Notes: generated by a model from the sequence alone, not told the origin. A stretch of 64,000 bases of DNA from Agapetus fuscipes (GCA_951799405.1 CATOGX010000012.1:17436-81435), one strand, 5' to 3'; shown: positions 12,266 to 24,155, counted from the stretch's first letter. Program-made: numbers and translations.

Positions 12266-12850
12266 TATACAAAAAAACCGTGCTACTATTGAAAAAATTG
12301 CATTTAATATATCGCTTCTTCACATTTAAATTGTGTTTTTACTCCCATTTGGTAATTTACTAATTACAAAACGGCTAACGCAATCACAATGCTATAGATT
12401 TCCACACCCGTTGCGTAATGCTACATTACGCAACTGGTAACGGTGTTGAAATGAAAATGTGCGCATGCGCATTGTCAGAAATGGAACCATTTTTGAATTT
12501 CGAGTATCAATCTTTTATGAGGCTATCCTTCTAAGCGACCGATAACAAACTATTATTGGCCGTTTCCATAGCAACCACGCTTGAACGTCAGCTATTACAT
12601 TAATATTTTCAGTGTATTGATAGTTCCTCCCCACTATGTTCAATCTTTGTTCAAATGAAAATTAATATATTTTATGCGTAGAGTCACATAAAAAATGTTA
12701 AAAGTGTAATAATTCATCAATGTTATTAATCAAAATACTCCAAATTGTAGCTTTCCTTTTTTCGAAGGAAAACAGAAGGCTTGAAAGTAAATAATGCAAA
12801 ATATTTGTACCGCAAAAAAAAAAAAAAACTTAAACAGTTACTTGGCTAAT
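12266..12850. other. AT-rich intergenic stretch with one hairpin
   Basis: No gene was recognised. An inverted pair at about 12,410-12,440 (GTTGCGTAATG / CATTACGCAAC) forms a stem of about 11 bp with a very short loop. Confidence 0.45.
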
Positions 12851-12852
12851 AG

Positions 12853-13075
12853 GTCGGTATGAGATTGACCATCTATGCTGTAAAAACTTGGTTCACTTTG
12901 CCAATGACACCCCTGCTTCAGTGGTTGCAGGGCTTATGTTTATTTGAGTTTTGGGTTTGAATATTAACCCTTATATGCGGCATGTATAAGCGCAACCTTA
13001 TATGTGTCTGCTTGTGGGCATAAATTTAAAATGAATCCCAAATGTAATATATCTTTGCAGATTAGGTTAGATAAT
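12853..13075 (+). repeat. RTE-type LINE 3' end
   Basis: A diverged plus-strand copy with an internal deletion in the GGGAAGG..GGCAAGAG block. It ends CTTTGCAGATTAGGTTAGA. Confidence 0.75.
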
Positions 13076-14019
13076 CGAGGGGAATGATAAATTACACGGT
13101 TTGACAAAAGTGGGGTATTAATTACTTCAAATGGACGAGTACATTATAATGACTATTATTTACTATTTTGTTATTTATTTCATGGTCGTAGAAAAAGTAT
13201 TGTATGCCACTGCACGTAATTAGTCTTTGTAACACTCTTGCTGTCTATTGTGCCATTCGGCTGCGCCTCATGGCACAAACTAGCACTCGTGTTACAAAGA
13301 CTATCATTACTAGGCAGTGGCATAAATAACTATTGTAAGCCTTTTGTATTATCTACAAATCTCAAGTTTTGGACAAAAAATGTGTATGAACAAGCTTTTT
13401 ATTTTAGTTTTTACTTTAAAGCAGTCCGAAGGACTGTTATAAAGTATTGTATTCGTCCGAAAAAAAAAATCGAGGTTTCAACGGAAATGAGTTGTCCTGC
13501 ACCAGGACATGCAAAAAAACCTACTTTGTCGAACCTGTCCGTCCGTCCGTCCGTCCGTATGAGTGTATGTCCCAGCCGAAACTACTGATCACAGAGACAC
13601 CAATTTTTGGATTTAGAGAATTGATAACCACAGATTTTAATGAGCCGACCGGCATGGCGCCACCCTGAAAATTCAAGATGAAAATTGCACTTTTCTCAAA
13701 ACCGGCTGTAACGATTTTCTTTAAAATTTCAGTGTAGTCGTTGCTTAAGTTTTTTCTAAGAAAATTTGGTATGGCAACACTCTTGCCAACCTGCGTCTAT
13801 GGGTTGCCATATGAAAGAAAAAAACGATTGTTATTATCTCGGAAATGGCTGGGTTGACAAATAAAAAATGTTCTACAATATTACGCGCAATATTAATTTC
13901 TACAAAAAATTTATGAATACTTTAAATTTTTTTTTACTGAAAGTACCGTTTACACGATCTCAAAATTTTCATCGAATATATTAAAAAGACCCATAAAAAC
14001 GCAATATTGTAAAACTTTT

Positions 14020-14735
14020 TTTAGGTTCACAAGAAAGAAAAAATTATTAACTTCTTTGCACTATCATTTATTTATAAGAAATTTAGCAAATTTAAACGCT
14101 GCAAAATTAGTATATTACAGTTATTTTCACAGCTTAATGTCGTATGGCATTCTGTTGTGGGGTCATGCTGCCGATGCCGACAGAATTTTTGTACTCCAAA
14201 AACGAGCCATCCGTGGTTTATACCAATTGCCCCCAAGGGAAACCCTAAGAACTAAATTTAAAAACTATAAAATTCTTACTTTCATGTCTCAGTACATTTA
14301 TGAAAACTTGATGTACGTCAGGAAGAATATAAATCTTTTTGACAAGAATAGCGATTTGCATAATGTTAATACCAGAAATAAGAACAAACTCTCCACTCAC
14401 TCAACTAGGTTAGAGAGAGTGAGGAAGTCTTTTGAGGGGCAGTGTATTCGCTTGTTTAACACGGTTCCAGTGAACATTCAAAGCCTGCCGGTGGTGCGGT
14501 TTGGGGCAGTTATAAAGAGAAGGCTGTGCTCAGGGGAATATTATACCCTTAGCGAATATCTAGAAGATAAAGCGCCTTGGGAGAAATTGCCCCAGACTGT
14601 TTCACTGGATTGATTGATTGATTGTTATTTATTTGTTTATGATATGTGACTATGTTTGTTTTATATTTATGATTGTGACGTCAAAAAGTTATGTAATGCA
14701 TACAAATTTGAAAAATAAAAAAAATAAAAAAAATG
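14020..14735 (+). mobile_element. LINE fragment, C-terminal region of reverse transcriptase ORF
   Basis: The frame to 14,613 encodes a C-terminal piece of a non-LTR retrotransposon polymerase. YYSYFHSLMSYGILLWG is the hallmark of the segment after the RT thumb, followed by QKRAIRGLY and a basic tail ending LPQTVSLD. Catalytic RT motifs are lost by 5' truncation. A (GATT)n run and an A-rich end (to about 14,735) form the 3' tail. It sits between internal modules 1 and 2 of the surrounding compound structure, so it inserted later. Confidence 0.75.
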
Positions 14736-16129
14736 TTTTTCACTATTTTGAGAATTCAAGATGGCTTCCAAAGAGGAGAAAACTTCAAATGCGATTTTCT
14801 CAAAAACGGCTCGTACGATATTCTTTAAATTTTCAGTTAAGTAGTTGCTTGATACATTCTTACTAAATTAAGTTATGGCAACATTTTTGCTAATCTGCGT
14901 CTATGAGTTGCCATATGAAAAAAAAAAAAATGTGATTTTCTCAGAAGTGAAAGCGTTGACAAAAAAGATATGTTCTACAATATTATACAAAACATCAAGT
15001 TCTATATAAAAATTAAATAAAAATTTTGAAAATAAAAACAGAAAGTGCCGTTTACATGATATCAAAAATTGAAATTAAAAGGCTACAAAAACCCATCAGA
15101 ACGCAAAACACTTTCATGTTTCTTAACTTTATCAGAAAAAACTTTTTTATCACTATAATTCATAGTGAAACATTTTTCAAATTTAGAAAATTCAAGATGG
15201 CTTCCGAACAGCTGAAAGTTTCAAATGAGATTTTCTCAAAAACGGCTCCTACGATTTTCTTTATTTTTTCTGCATAATCGTCATTATAATACTGCTATGT
15301 AACAATAATAACCATTGCCTCATAATTTTCTTTGTTTTGGGGGTTGCCATACAAGAGAAAAAAATAATTTAAAATTTCTCGGCAGAGAAAGGGTTAACTA
15401 AAAAATAATGTTCTACAATTGAAAAGCTTTTATATATACCTACATACATGAATCATTATTTTTTTCAAAAAAATATTATGAAGTATAGCCACCATACAAA
15501 GTGACAAATTTTAATACAAAAATAATTGTAATATTCTTGGTACTAAAACGCCTAATATAAAATACTAGGCTACGAGTCTTAAAATCTAGTAAGTTGTACC
15601 CATAATATAATAATCAATCATAACTTTCCAAAATATCAATGAAAAGTATAGGTACCCATCAAACAAAGTGTTAGTTTTGATACAAACGGGATCAATGATA
15701 ATACTGCAAAAAGACGATTGCTTTAAAAGATTAGCTTCATTACTTACACACAACTAAATATTTTGTTATGAAAATTGGCTATGACCTAAACATGACCGTA
15801 TTTTGTGCTATAAAGTCCTGTGCAGTCCACTGTACAATTTTTTAGTCTCTTATTGGCCGAAGGCCAAACAATAAGTCTAAACCAAAAGTCTTGTTTTTTC
15901 AAAAAAATAACACCAAATGAAATAAATTGATTAATTGTTGTTGAAAATGAGTTGTCCTGGTGTCAAAAAACACTAAAAAGAATCGAAAAATTAAAGATGG
16001 CTGCCATACAAAAATAAAACAAAATTGCAGTTTTCTCAAAAATAGCTCCAACGATTTAATTCAAATATTCTGCGTAGTCATTACTAGTCGTTACCAAAAT
16101 TAACTACATCTATTGGTTTTAATTTAAGT

Positions 16130-16345
16130 TGTAAACATATATCACATTTAAAATTCATATTATATTATATGCATTCTAATATAAAAGTTCTACGCCTGAG
16201 ATACAGGATTTCCTAGTTCAGGCACATGTATTTTTCTTATTTAATTAAAGTTCTTATGTGTACAAATGTAATGTGAAGAGGTGTTTTTGTATAAATAAAT
16301 AAATTATTATTATTATACTCATAAGCAACCACGTGTATACGTGTG
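16130..16345 (-). repeat. Diverged RTE 3' end fragments
   Basis: Remnants of the minus-strand unit (TAAGTTGTAAACATATATCAC and a CACGTGTATACG / GCATGTGTAAGCGCG part) are separated by unrelated AT-rich sequence containing an ATT run. Confidence 0.5.
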
Positions 16346-16502
16346 GCATGTGTAAGCGCGTGTAAGTTGCCGTATCAAAAAAAAAACAATGGGGATTTTT
16401 CCAGAAACAAAAGGGTGAACCATTAGTTATTTATGCCACTGTCTGGTAATGATAGTCTTTGTAACACGAGTGCTAGTTTGTGCCATGAGGCGCAGCCAAA
16501 GG

Positions 16503-16922
16503 GAAATGAAAAAAACGGCATATTTTGCCTTGTAAACAGTCCGGTAGCTTGGTTTAAATTGAAGCAAAAAGCATCTGGTATGGAATCATCACCTTCTCCA
16601 AAGATAACTTTAAAAATGGCATTTGAGTCCATTCAACTCTTTAACGACGATTTTTCATTCTTTTTGCAAGCAGTTCAAGTATTTTTTTAGCAAAATGTCT
16701 CGTTTTTTTATTTGCTTTACAGATCAAGAGCTCTTTGTTTATCGAGAGAAGTGTGTATAAAGTGAATTGAAGCAACAGTACTTGCGTCAATCGAGCGCAA
16801 GAGCAGTCACCTGAAAAGTCAACACTCCACATCTTCTCTCTCCTTGGACTACTAAGATACAAGCCCATACACTAAAGCAGAAGAAAACTACAACTGGACA
16901 ATTTGAATCAACCTTACTTAGT
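16503..16922. other. Unassigned sequence
   Basis: No gene recognised. Short open frames on both strands lack family motifs. Confidence 0.4.
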
Positions 16923-17250
16923 CTGGTAGATAGCTCATTTGGTAGAGTTCTTGCATTCCATGTTGAGAGCTCGGGCTCTAATCCCACAGAGAGTGTTGTC
17001 AAGAATGATTTCCCGTTTCGGTGTTTATTTCAAGCCCAAAATAAAGTACCGGCAAGCCTTACTCAGTCTTCACAAGAAATGAGTACCAGCCTCCTCGAGA
17101 ACTGGAAACTCTCCCATTTCAACTGATGTGGTTGGCGTAAGACCGGTACCCTAAAATGTAAAAATAAATAAGTTCCACTCGCCACAGGCGACCCTTTCAC
17201 GGAAAACGCGACAAGAAGATACTCTAAATGTGTAGCTTAGTAGCGAAGCG
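16923..17250 (+). mobile_element. tRNA-derived SINE, family B
   Basis: The head reads as a degenerate tRNA: an A-box-like TAGCTCATTTGG, then TGCATTCCATG, then a B-box-like GGCTCTAATCC. The body carries GATTTCCCGTTTCGGTGTTT, a CTTCACAAGAAATGAGTACC block and an inverted pair around CATTTCAACTGA. It continues through AAATAAGTTCCACTCGCC to AAGAAGAT and GTGTAGCTTAGTAG. Other copies at 29.0, 40.6, 44.8 and 47.9 kb have better A/B boxes (TAGCTCAGTTGG, GGTTCGA). Confidence 0.8.
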
Positions 17251-17274
17251 TTTTATATAATAACTACCTACAAT

Positions 17275-17352
17275 ACAGAGGGCTTTTGAGGTGTGATACA
17301 CCAGAAAACAGCGCTTAGCAGATGAATCATCCTAATATTATTATTACAATAC
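17275..17352 (+). repeat. SINE family A, 3' end only
   Basis: A fragment starting AGAGGGCTTTTGAGGTGTGA and ending in CCTAATATTATTATTA. This is the ATT-tailed 3' end also found on the LINE just downstream. Confidence 0.75.
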
Positions 17353-17359
17353 TTACCTT

Positions 17360-18193
17360 AGATAGGAGATACTCTGGGCAGCCACATCGAGGCGTGACCA
17401 CCTTCTGGTGAATAGAGTACCACTCTCCATAGGAGGTAAGCTAATCCAGCCTTCTGATTCGGTAAGACTTCTAGGAGTCTTACTGGATCGTAACCTGACA
17501 CTGGATAGGCAAATAGATGCCACAATAGCTTCTTCTTTTTTTTCGCTTCGCCAAATAAAGGCAATAAGAAAATGTCTGCCGTCAGATGCGGTTAAGACCC
17601 TGGTGAGTGCGTTTGTGATGTCTCGGATTGACTATTGCTCGACGCTTTATAGTGGTCAGCCGAAGAAACAGTTTAATCGCTTTCAATCTGTGTTGAATTC
17701 GGCAGCAAGACTCATATTCGGGATTCCCAAATTCGCTCACATCACCCCGCTGTTAAAAAAACTTCATTGGCTTCGTTTCCCGGAGAGGGTGGTCTTCCGT
17801 GTTTGTTTAATGGTATATAAAGCCATCAATGGCTTGGCCCCACCTTATCTGGCTGATATGATTTCACCTGTTGAAATGGGTGTTAGGAGGCAGACACTCA
17901 GATCTGCGGGTGATGGAGTAGTCAATTTGGTTCAGCCGCGCCGTCAGATTCGTACAAACTTCGGAGACCGCGCTTTCCATGTTGCGGGGCCGGTGGAGTG
18001 GAACAGACTGCCACCCGGAGTGAAGAACTCCAAATCTGTGGGTGTATTTCGAGGAGCACTCAAGGCACACTTGTTTAGAAAGTCTTATCCATGATCGGAG
18101 AGGGCCCTTGAGGTGTGACACACACAAAAACGGCGCTCTCTTATCATGTGTAATTTAAAATAAATCAGCCTGTTATTATTATTATTATTATTA
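17360..18193 (+). mobile_element. 5'-truncated LINE (CR1/L2-like) with (ATT)n tail
   Basis: The open frame 17,408-18,094 encodes about 228 residues of a polymerase C-terminal half, with VRLLGVLLDRNLTL, MSRIDYCSTLYSG, LHWLRFPERVVFRVCLMVYK and LAPPYLADM, followed by the usual C-terminal PVEWNRLPPGVK segment. This arrangement is typical of CR1/L2-type LINEs. RT catalytic motifs are missing. The 3' UTR (18,095-18,193) contains GAGGGCCCTTGAGGTGTGAC, an AAAAACGGCGCTC string, AAATAAATCAGCCT and an ATT repeat. This end is shared with SINE family A, which marks the LINE as that SINE's likely partner. Confidence 0.85.
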
Positions 18194-18790
18194 CCTTGAC
18201 TTTACAGAAGAATATCAAGACTCTTACATTCCAAATGCTCTTCCACTTAAATTTTGGTGTGAAGTTAAACATTTTAATCGTTGGAGTTATATATAATCTA
18301 TAATCTAAGTTGCAAAAATATATTAACATTTTAAATTAAAACTAAACATAATTCAAAATAATTAAAGTTTTGTACACAAAATCCATGCAACTTAAGATTA
18401 AATGGTAAACTTTTTTGAAACAATTTATTACTATATCTGCTCACTCGATTGATAAAAACTGAGATTAAAGTCTATCCCACTTCAAATTTGTCAAATAATG
18501 TATCACTAGTCTAATAATGAATTAACAAACTTGAGATTTACAACACTTGAGAGAGTAGATTATGAGGATAAGGCAATTAGCCGAGCTCGTTAATAAGCAT
18601 ATTATATTAAACACGAGATTAACCTGGTCTAGCGGAGATTTGCATCACTGAAATTGTCTAAATAGTTCATGCTCCATGAATAATTAGCTCACAAGCGATA
18701 AGACGTCCCTTGTTTACGTGCACGGAGAGAGTTAGCTCGAATTACGAAACTAATAAATAAATCCTACATTTTACTCTATTCGTGAAGTAA
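18194..18790. other. AT-rich intergenic stretch
   Basis: Nothing beyond a short RTE 3'-tip fragment (ATAATCTAAGTTGC at about 18,298) was recognised. Confidence 0.45.
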
Positions 18791-18799
18791 GTTCATTCG

Positions 18800-19195
18800 G
18801 TAGAAATGGAATAGCTAAGAAATTTGATTAGAAAAAAATGTAGTGACAGGGTGAGGAAAGATTTTGTAAGAAAAGAATGTGATGCAAGAGATAGTATGAG
18901 AGTAAGTTTATTAATATAGTTTGGACACAATATTGAAAGAATAAATGATGAAAGACCGACAATAAAGGACAACATACAAGAATACCTACATGGAACATAA
19001 TTTTTATTTCTGATATTTGGTAATTATTTTGCAATTTCACTTATACTTGTTGGATATTAAAATATGGTTTTGTATGTATATGACAATCATGGCAAGTTAT
19101 GACTCTGGATGAAATGAAAGAAGTATGCTAGGACTGAAAAAAGTGATGGCTGATCTGTAATGTAGGCGGCTAAGGCCAAGAATCAATTTTAATTA
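18800..19195 (+). mobile_element. Two RTE-like LINE ORF fragments
   Basis: 18,800-18,975 and 19,085-19,190 correspond to successive parts of the C-terminal coding region of the adjacent RTE copy (GACAGGGTGAGGAAAGATTT, ATGACTCTGGATGAAATG). They are broken by indels and about 100 bp of unrelated AT-rich sequence. Confidence 0.7.
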
Positions 19196-19196
19196 T

Positions 19197-20430
19197 TATA
19201 GTCCATGGCTATTTAACATAGTCATGAACAAGTGTGTCAGAGATGCTCGACTTAATGATTGTGGATTGACGATAGGAGAGAGCAAATTGAGTGTTTTACT
19301 GTATGCAGATGATGCAGTTCTTGTTTCTGATTCAGCAGTAGAATTGCAAACAATGCTCTCTAGATTGAATGAAGCTTTGTTAGGTAACCATCTGAAGTTG
19401 AATGCAAGTAAGACGAAAGTATTGATTTTTGAAAGAGATGATGAAAGTATGAATTATGAATTTAAAATTAATGGAATGAATGTTGATGTCGTAAATGAGT
19501 TTGTATACCTGGGAAGTATGTTTGAAAAAGATGGAAGAATGACCGGTGAATTTGAAAGAAGAGTAATGAAGGGCAGGTGTGTACTGGGTGCCACAGCTTG
19601 TATCGCCAAAAATCAAAACATATCTAAAAATGCTCGATTGGCGGTACGCAGTGGCATACCACCTTGATGTATGGAAGCGAGGCCTGGACGGTGAATGAAA
19701 GTGAAATTAGTAAAGTCCATACTGTTGAAATGGACTTTCTAAGAAGTATGATTGGGAAAAAACGGAGTGACAGGGTGAGGAATGATTTTGTAAGAGAAGA
19801 ATGTGGGGCAAGAGAAAGTGTGAAAGTGAAGATTAAAAGAAGTTTGTTAAGATGGTTTGGGCATATGGAGAGAATGAATGAGGAAAGACTGACGAAGAAA
19901 GTATATGTTGGTAGAATAGATGGATGTCGTGGTAGAGGAAGACCGAGAAAGGTATGGATGGACCAAATATCCGAAATTGCGAATGAATGGAATATCCAGA
20001 GTCATAATAAAAGAAGAGCTTGTATGAAGAAGGTTATGACTCTGGAGGAAATGAAAGAAGTATGTAAGGATAGAAAGAAATGGCGGTTGATCTGTGATGT
20101 TGGCGGCTGGGGTTTGTTAAAGTAAAATTGGTTTTGTGATTTAGTTTTTTATGTCAATGTATATATTGTTATTTTATTGATTTTAAAAATGTAATTTGTC
20201 ATGTATGTTCCTTGACTTATAGGTTGTTATGCGGCTGACCACCCATACTGTAAAAAAATTGGTTCACTTTGCCAATGTCACCCCTGTTTCAGGGAAGGAC
20301 GGCAAGAGTTGCAAGGCTTATGTTCATTTGAGATTGGGTTTTTATATTGTAGGTCCACATGCGGCATGTGTTAGCGCGAAATTATACATATCTGCTTGTG
20401 GGAATGCATCCTTTATTATATTACCCTTCA
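19197..20430 (+). mobile_element. RTE-like LINE with YADD reverse transcriptase and 3' UTR
   Basis: The best RTE copy in the window. The frame entering from about 19,200 reads SPWLFNIVMNKCV, then LLYADDAVLVSDS (catalytic YADD), then LKLNASKTKVLIF and FVYLGSMFEKDG, to a stop at 19,667. The frame at 19,664-20,125 continues with [37 protein letters not shown] and ends DVGGWGLLK. A frameshift near 19,650 separates the two, so the element is defective. The 3' UTR (20,126-20,430) contains the abundant repeat unit. The endonuclease is lost by truncation. RTE assignment rests on these C-terminal motifs and the GATTA-type tails of sister copies. Confidence 0.85.
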
Positions 20431-20728
20431 TCGTCGTCTTTCGTCGTCGAGTTTCGATTTTCAAAACCAATGCCATCACAGCAGATGAAACACATTCATG
20501 CTCTATAGCAAATTAATTTTTGTATATATGCTGCAATGCGGCGAGCTTACGCGTGTGTGTTTACAAATGTATGAAAACTTTTAGGAATTAATCTGTTTGT
20601 TCATACTAAAAATGTATGGAACAATATTGACATCTAGCGGCAAAACGTAAAAGTTTTTTTTACATTTTCTTTTATTTCATGCAAATTAAAAATAAAAAAA
20701 AAGCCAAATAAAAATGGATTTCAATCTG
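20431..20728. other. Spacer before tandem array
   Basis: Includes CATCGTCGTCTTTCGTCGTC at about 20,428-20,450, a string related to the region downstream of the tRNA-like element at 36.8 kb. No gene was recognised. Confidence 0.4.
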
Positions 20729-23660
20729 TAATCTAAGTTGCAAACATATATAACATTTGAGATTCATATTACATGCATTCTTACGAGCAGACATGTATAA
20801 GTTCTAATCTAATCTAATCTAAGCTGCAAAGATATATATCATTTAAGATTTATATTAAATGCATTCCCACAAGCAGATATGTATAAGTTCCCGCTTACAT
20901 ATGCTGCATGTGTACTTACAACATAACAGCCCATTCCAAATGAACATAAGCCCTGCAACTCTTGCCAACCTTCCCTGAAACAAAGGTGAATTTGCAAAGT
21001 AAACCATTGCTTACAGTATGGGTGGTCAGACACATACTAACCTTTTAGTCAAGGAAATTATTTTGTTTAGTTCTATAATCTAAGTTGCAAAGATACATAC
21101 CATTTAAGATTCATATTAAATGCATTCCCACACGCAGACAGGTACAAGTTCACGCTTACAAATGCCCAATGTGGACTTGCAAAATAAAAAAACTAATCTC
21201 AAATGAACATAAGCCCTGCAACTTTTGCCGACTTTTCCTCAAACAGAGATAAAATTTGCATGGTAAACCATTGCTTACAGTATGGGTGGTCAGCCACATA
21301 CTAACCTTTTAGTCAAGGAAATTATTTTGTTTAGTTCTATAATCTAAGTTGCAAAGATACATACCATTTGAGATTCATATTAAATGCATTCCCACAAGCA
21401 GACAGGTACAAGTTCACGCTTACAAATGCCCAATGTGGACTTGCAAAATAAAAAAAACTAATCTCAAATGAACATAAGCCCTGCAACTCTTGCCGACTTT
21501 TCCTCAAACAGAGATAAAATTTGCATTGTGAACCATTGCTTACAGTATGGGTGGTCAGCCACATACTAACCTTTTAGTCAAGGAAATTATTTTGTTTAGT
21601 TCATTAATCTAAGTTGCAAAGATACATACCATTTGAGATTCATATTAAATGCATTCCCACAAGCAGACAGGTATAAGTTCGCGCTTACAAATGCCCCATG
21701 TGGACTTATAAAATAAAAAACTAATCTCAAAGGAACATAAGCCCTGCAACTCTTGCCGACTTTTCCTCAAACAGATATAAAATTTTCATTGTAAACCATT
21801 CTTACAGTATGGGTGGTCAGCCACATACTAACCTATAAGTCAAGGAAATTATTTTATTAAGTTCTATAATCTAAGTTGCAAAGATACATACCATTTGAGA
21901 TTCATATTAAATGCATTCCCACAAGCAGACAGGTATAAGTTCGCGCTTACAAATGCCCCATGTGGACTTATAAAATAAAAAACTAATCTCAAATGAACAT
22001 AAGCCCTGCAACTCTTGCCGACTTTTCCTCAAACAGAGATAAAATTTTCATTGTAAACCATTCTTACAGTATGGGTGGTCAGCCACATACTAACCTATAA
22101 GTCAAGGAAATTATTTTATTAAGTTCTATAATCTAAGTTGCAAAGATACATACCATTTGAGATTCATATTAAATGCATTCCCACACGCAGACAGGTACAA
22201 GTTCACGCTTACAAATGCCCAATGTGGACTTGCAAAATAAAAAAAACTAATCTCAAATGAACATAAGCCCTGCAACTCTTGCCGACTTTTCCTCAAACAG
22301 AGATAAAATTTGCATTGTGAACCATTGCTTACAGTATGGGTGGTCAGCCACATACTAACCTTTTAGTCAAGGAAATTATTTTGTTTAGTTCATTAATCTA
22401 AGTTGCAAAGATACATACCATTTGAGATTCATATTAAATGCATTCCCACACGCAGACAGGTACAAGTTCACGCTTACAAATGCCCAATGTGGACTTGCAA
22501 AATAAAAAAACTAATCTCAAATGAACATAAGCCCTGCAACTTTTGCCGACTTTTCCTCAAACAGAGATAAAATTTGCATGGTAAACCATTGCTTACAGTA
22601 TGGGTGGTCAGCCACATACTAACCTTTTAGTCAAGGAAATTATTTTGTTTAGTTCTATAATCTAAGTTGCAAAGATACATACCATTTGAGATTCATATTA
22701 AATGCATTCCCACAAGCAGACAGGTACAAGTTCACGCTTACAAATGCCCAATGTGGACTTGCAAAATAAAAAAAACTAATCTCAAATGAACATAAGCCCT
22801 GCAACTCTTGCCGACTTTTCCTCAAACAGAGATAAAATTTGCATTGTGAACCATTGCTTACAGTATGGGTGGTCAGCCACATACTAACCTTTTAGTCAAG
22901 GAAATTATTTTGTTTAGTTCTTTAATCTAAGTTGCAAAGATACATACCATTTGAGATTCATATTAAATGCATTCCCACAAGCAGACAGGTATAAGTTCGC
23001 GCTTACAAATGCCCCATGTGGACTTATAAAATAAAAAACTAATCTCAAATGAACATAAGCCCTGCAACTCTTGCCGACTTTTCCTCAAACAGAGATAAAA
23101 TTTTCATTGTAAACCATTCTTACAGTATGGGTGGTCAGCCACATACTAACCTATAAGTCAAGGAAATTATTTTATTAAGTTCTATAATCTAAGTTGCAAA
23201 GATACATACCATTTGAGATTCATATTAAATGCATTCCCACAAGCAGACAGGTATAAGTTCGCGCTTACAAATGCCCCATGTGGACTTATAAAATAAAAAA
23301 CTAATCTCAAATGAACATAAGCCCTGCAACTCTTGCCGACTTTTCCTCAAACAGAGATAAAATTTTCATGGTAAACCATTCTTACAGTATGGGTGGTCAG
23401 CCACATACTAACCTATAAGTCAAGGAATTTATTTTGTTAAGTTCTATAATCTAAGTTGCAAAGATACATACCAATCGAGATTCATATAAAATGCATTCCC
23501 ACAAGCAGACATTTATAAGTTCGCGCTTACACATAATGCATGTTGACTTACAACATAAAAACCCAATCTCAAATTAATATAAGCCCTGCAACTCTTGCCA
23601 ATCTTCCCTGAAACACAGCTGAAATCTTCAAAGTGAACCATTTTTTAAACTATGGGTGGT
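20729..23660 (-). repeat. Satellite-like tandem array of RTE 3'-end units (about 264 bp)
   Basis: Unit starts, marked by ATCTAAGTTGC, lie at about 21,077, 21,341, 21,605, 21,868, 22,130, 22,395, 22,659, 22,924, 23,186 and 23,448. Two irregular units precede them, one inserted into the other near 20,803 with an (ATCTA)n junction. All units point the same way (minus). Neighbouring units are joined by CAAGGAAATTATTTTG-type linkers, so the linker is part of the repeat. Unit variants recur in an ordered pattern of period five. The 75-residue ORFs in three units are by-products of the repeat, not genes. Confidence 0.92.
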
Positions 23661-23798
23661 CGATTTTCTTTTACAAAGGCTGCATGTTTTTATTTTACAT
23701 GTTTTCCGAATTTTAACGCGAGGAAACTATGCGCAATTTACACATTCACCAAATGTTAAAGGGTTGGGCTGCGTAGCAGCCAGGGGCAACGCCCCTAG
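23655..23798 (+). mobile_element. Helitron 3' end
   Basis: The sequence ends in the hairpin GGGGCAACGCCCC immediately followed by CTAG and host T, which is the Helitron 3' signature (hairpin then CTRR). Upstream GGGTTGGGCTGCGTAGCAGC is shared with the copy at 39.2 kb. It lies at the edge of the last tandem-array unit, which it interrupts. Confidence 0.72.
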
Positions 23799-24155
23799 TT
23801 TAATATAAATCTTGAATGATATATATCTTTGCAGCTTAGATTAGATTAGATTAGATAGATGTTTTGTAGAGTTTCTAGTGTTTGTTTGTATAACTGGATG
23901 TAATTAATTGCTTGTATTCCTTGACTTATAGGTTGATATGAGGCTAACCACCCATACTGTAAAAAATGGTTCACTTTGCCAATGTCACCCCTGTGTCAGG
24001 GAAGGTCGGCAAAAGTTGTAGGGCTTATGTTCATTTGAGGTTTGGATTTTATTTGTCAGTACACATTCAGCATTTGTAAGCGCACTACGCGTGTTTGTTT
24101 GTGGGCATGAATTTGAGAATTTTAAATGAATATATCCTTGCAACTTAGATTATTA
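23799..24155 (+). repeat. RTE-type LINE 3' ends (fragment plus full copy)
   Basis: 23,810-23,865 is a 3' tip ending in four TTAGA-type units. 23,925-24,150 is a full plus-strand unit preceded by CCTTGACTTATAGGTTG and ending GCAACTTAGATTATTATT. Confidence 0.8.

Larger units (their letters stand above)
13238..16502. mobile_element. Compound structure with inverted ends and four diverged internal modules
   Basis: About 80 bp at 13,248-13,330 recurs inverted at 16,424-16,502, sharing TGTGCCATGAGGCGCAGCC and GTGCTAGTTTGTGCC. Between the ends, a block beginning TTCAAGATGGCT.., passing through TTTTCTCAAAAACGGCT, and ending in an ATGTTCTACAATATTA string occurs at about 13,668-13,990, 14,752-15,110, 15,190-15,470 and 15,990-16,100. 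A CCGT microsatellite lies at 13,536-13,557. A LINE fragment (14,020-14,735) interrupts it. I cannot assign a transposon superfamily. Confidence 0.55.

Noticed and set aside
21337..22882. Three identical 75-codon minus-strand ORFs that might look like a gene family
   Set aside because: They recur with the tandem repeat unit, have no protein motif, and are the same stretch as the LINE 3' UTR elsewhere.
20729..23660. Possible CRISPR-like array because of regular direct repeats
   Set aside because: Eukaryotic context, units of 264 bp with no unique spacers, and clear origin from a LINE 3' end.
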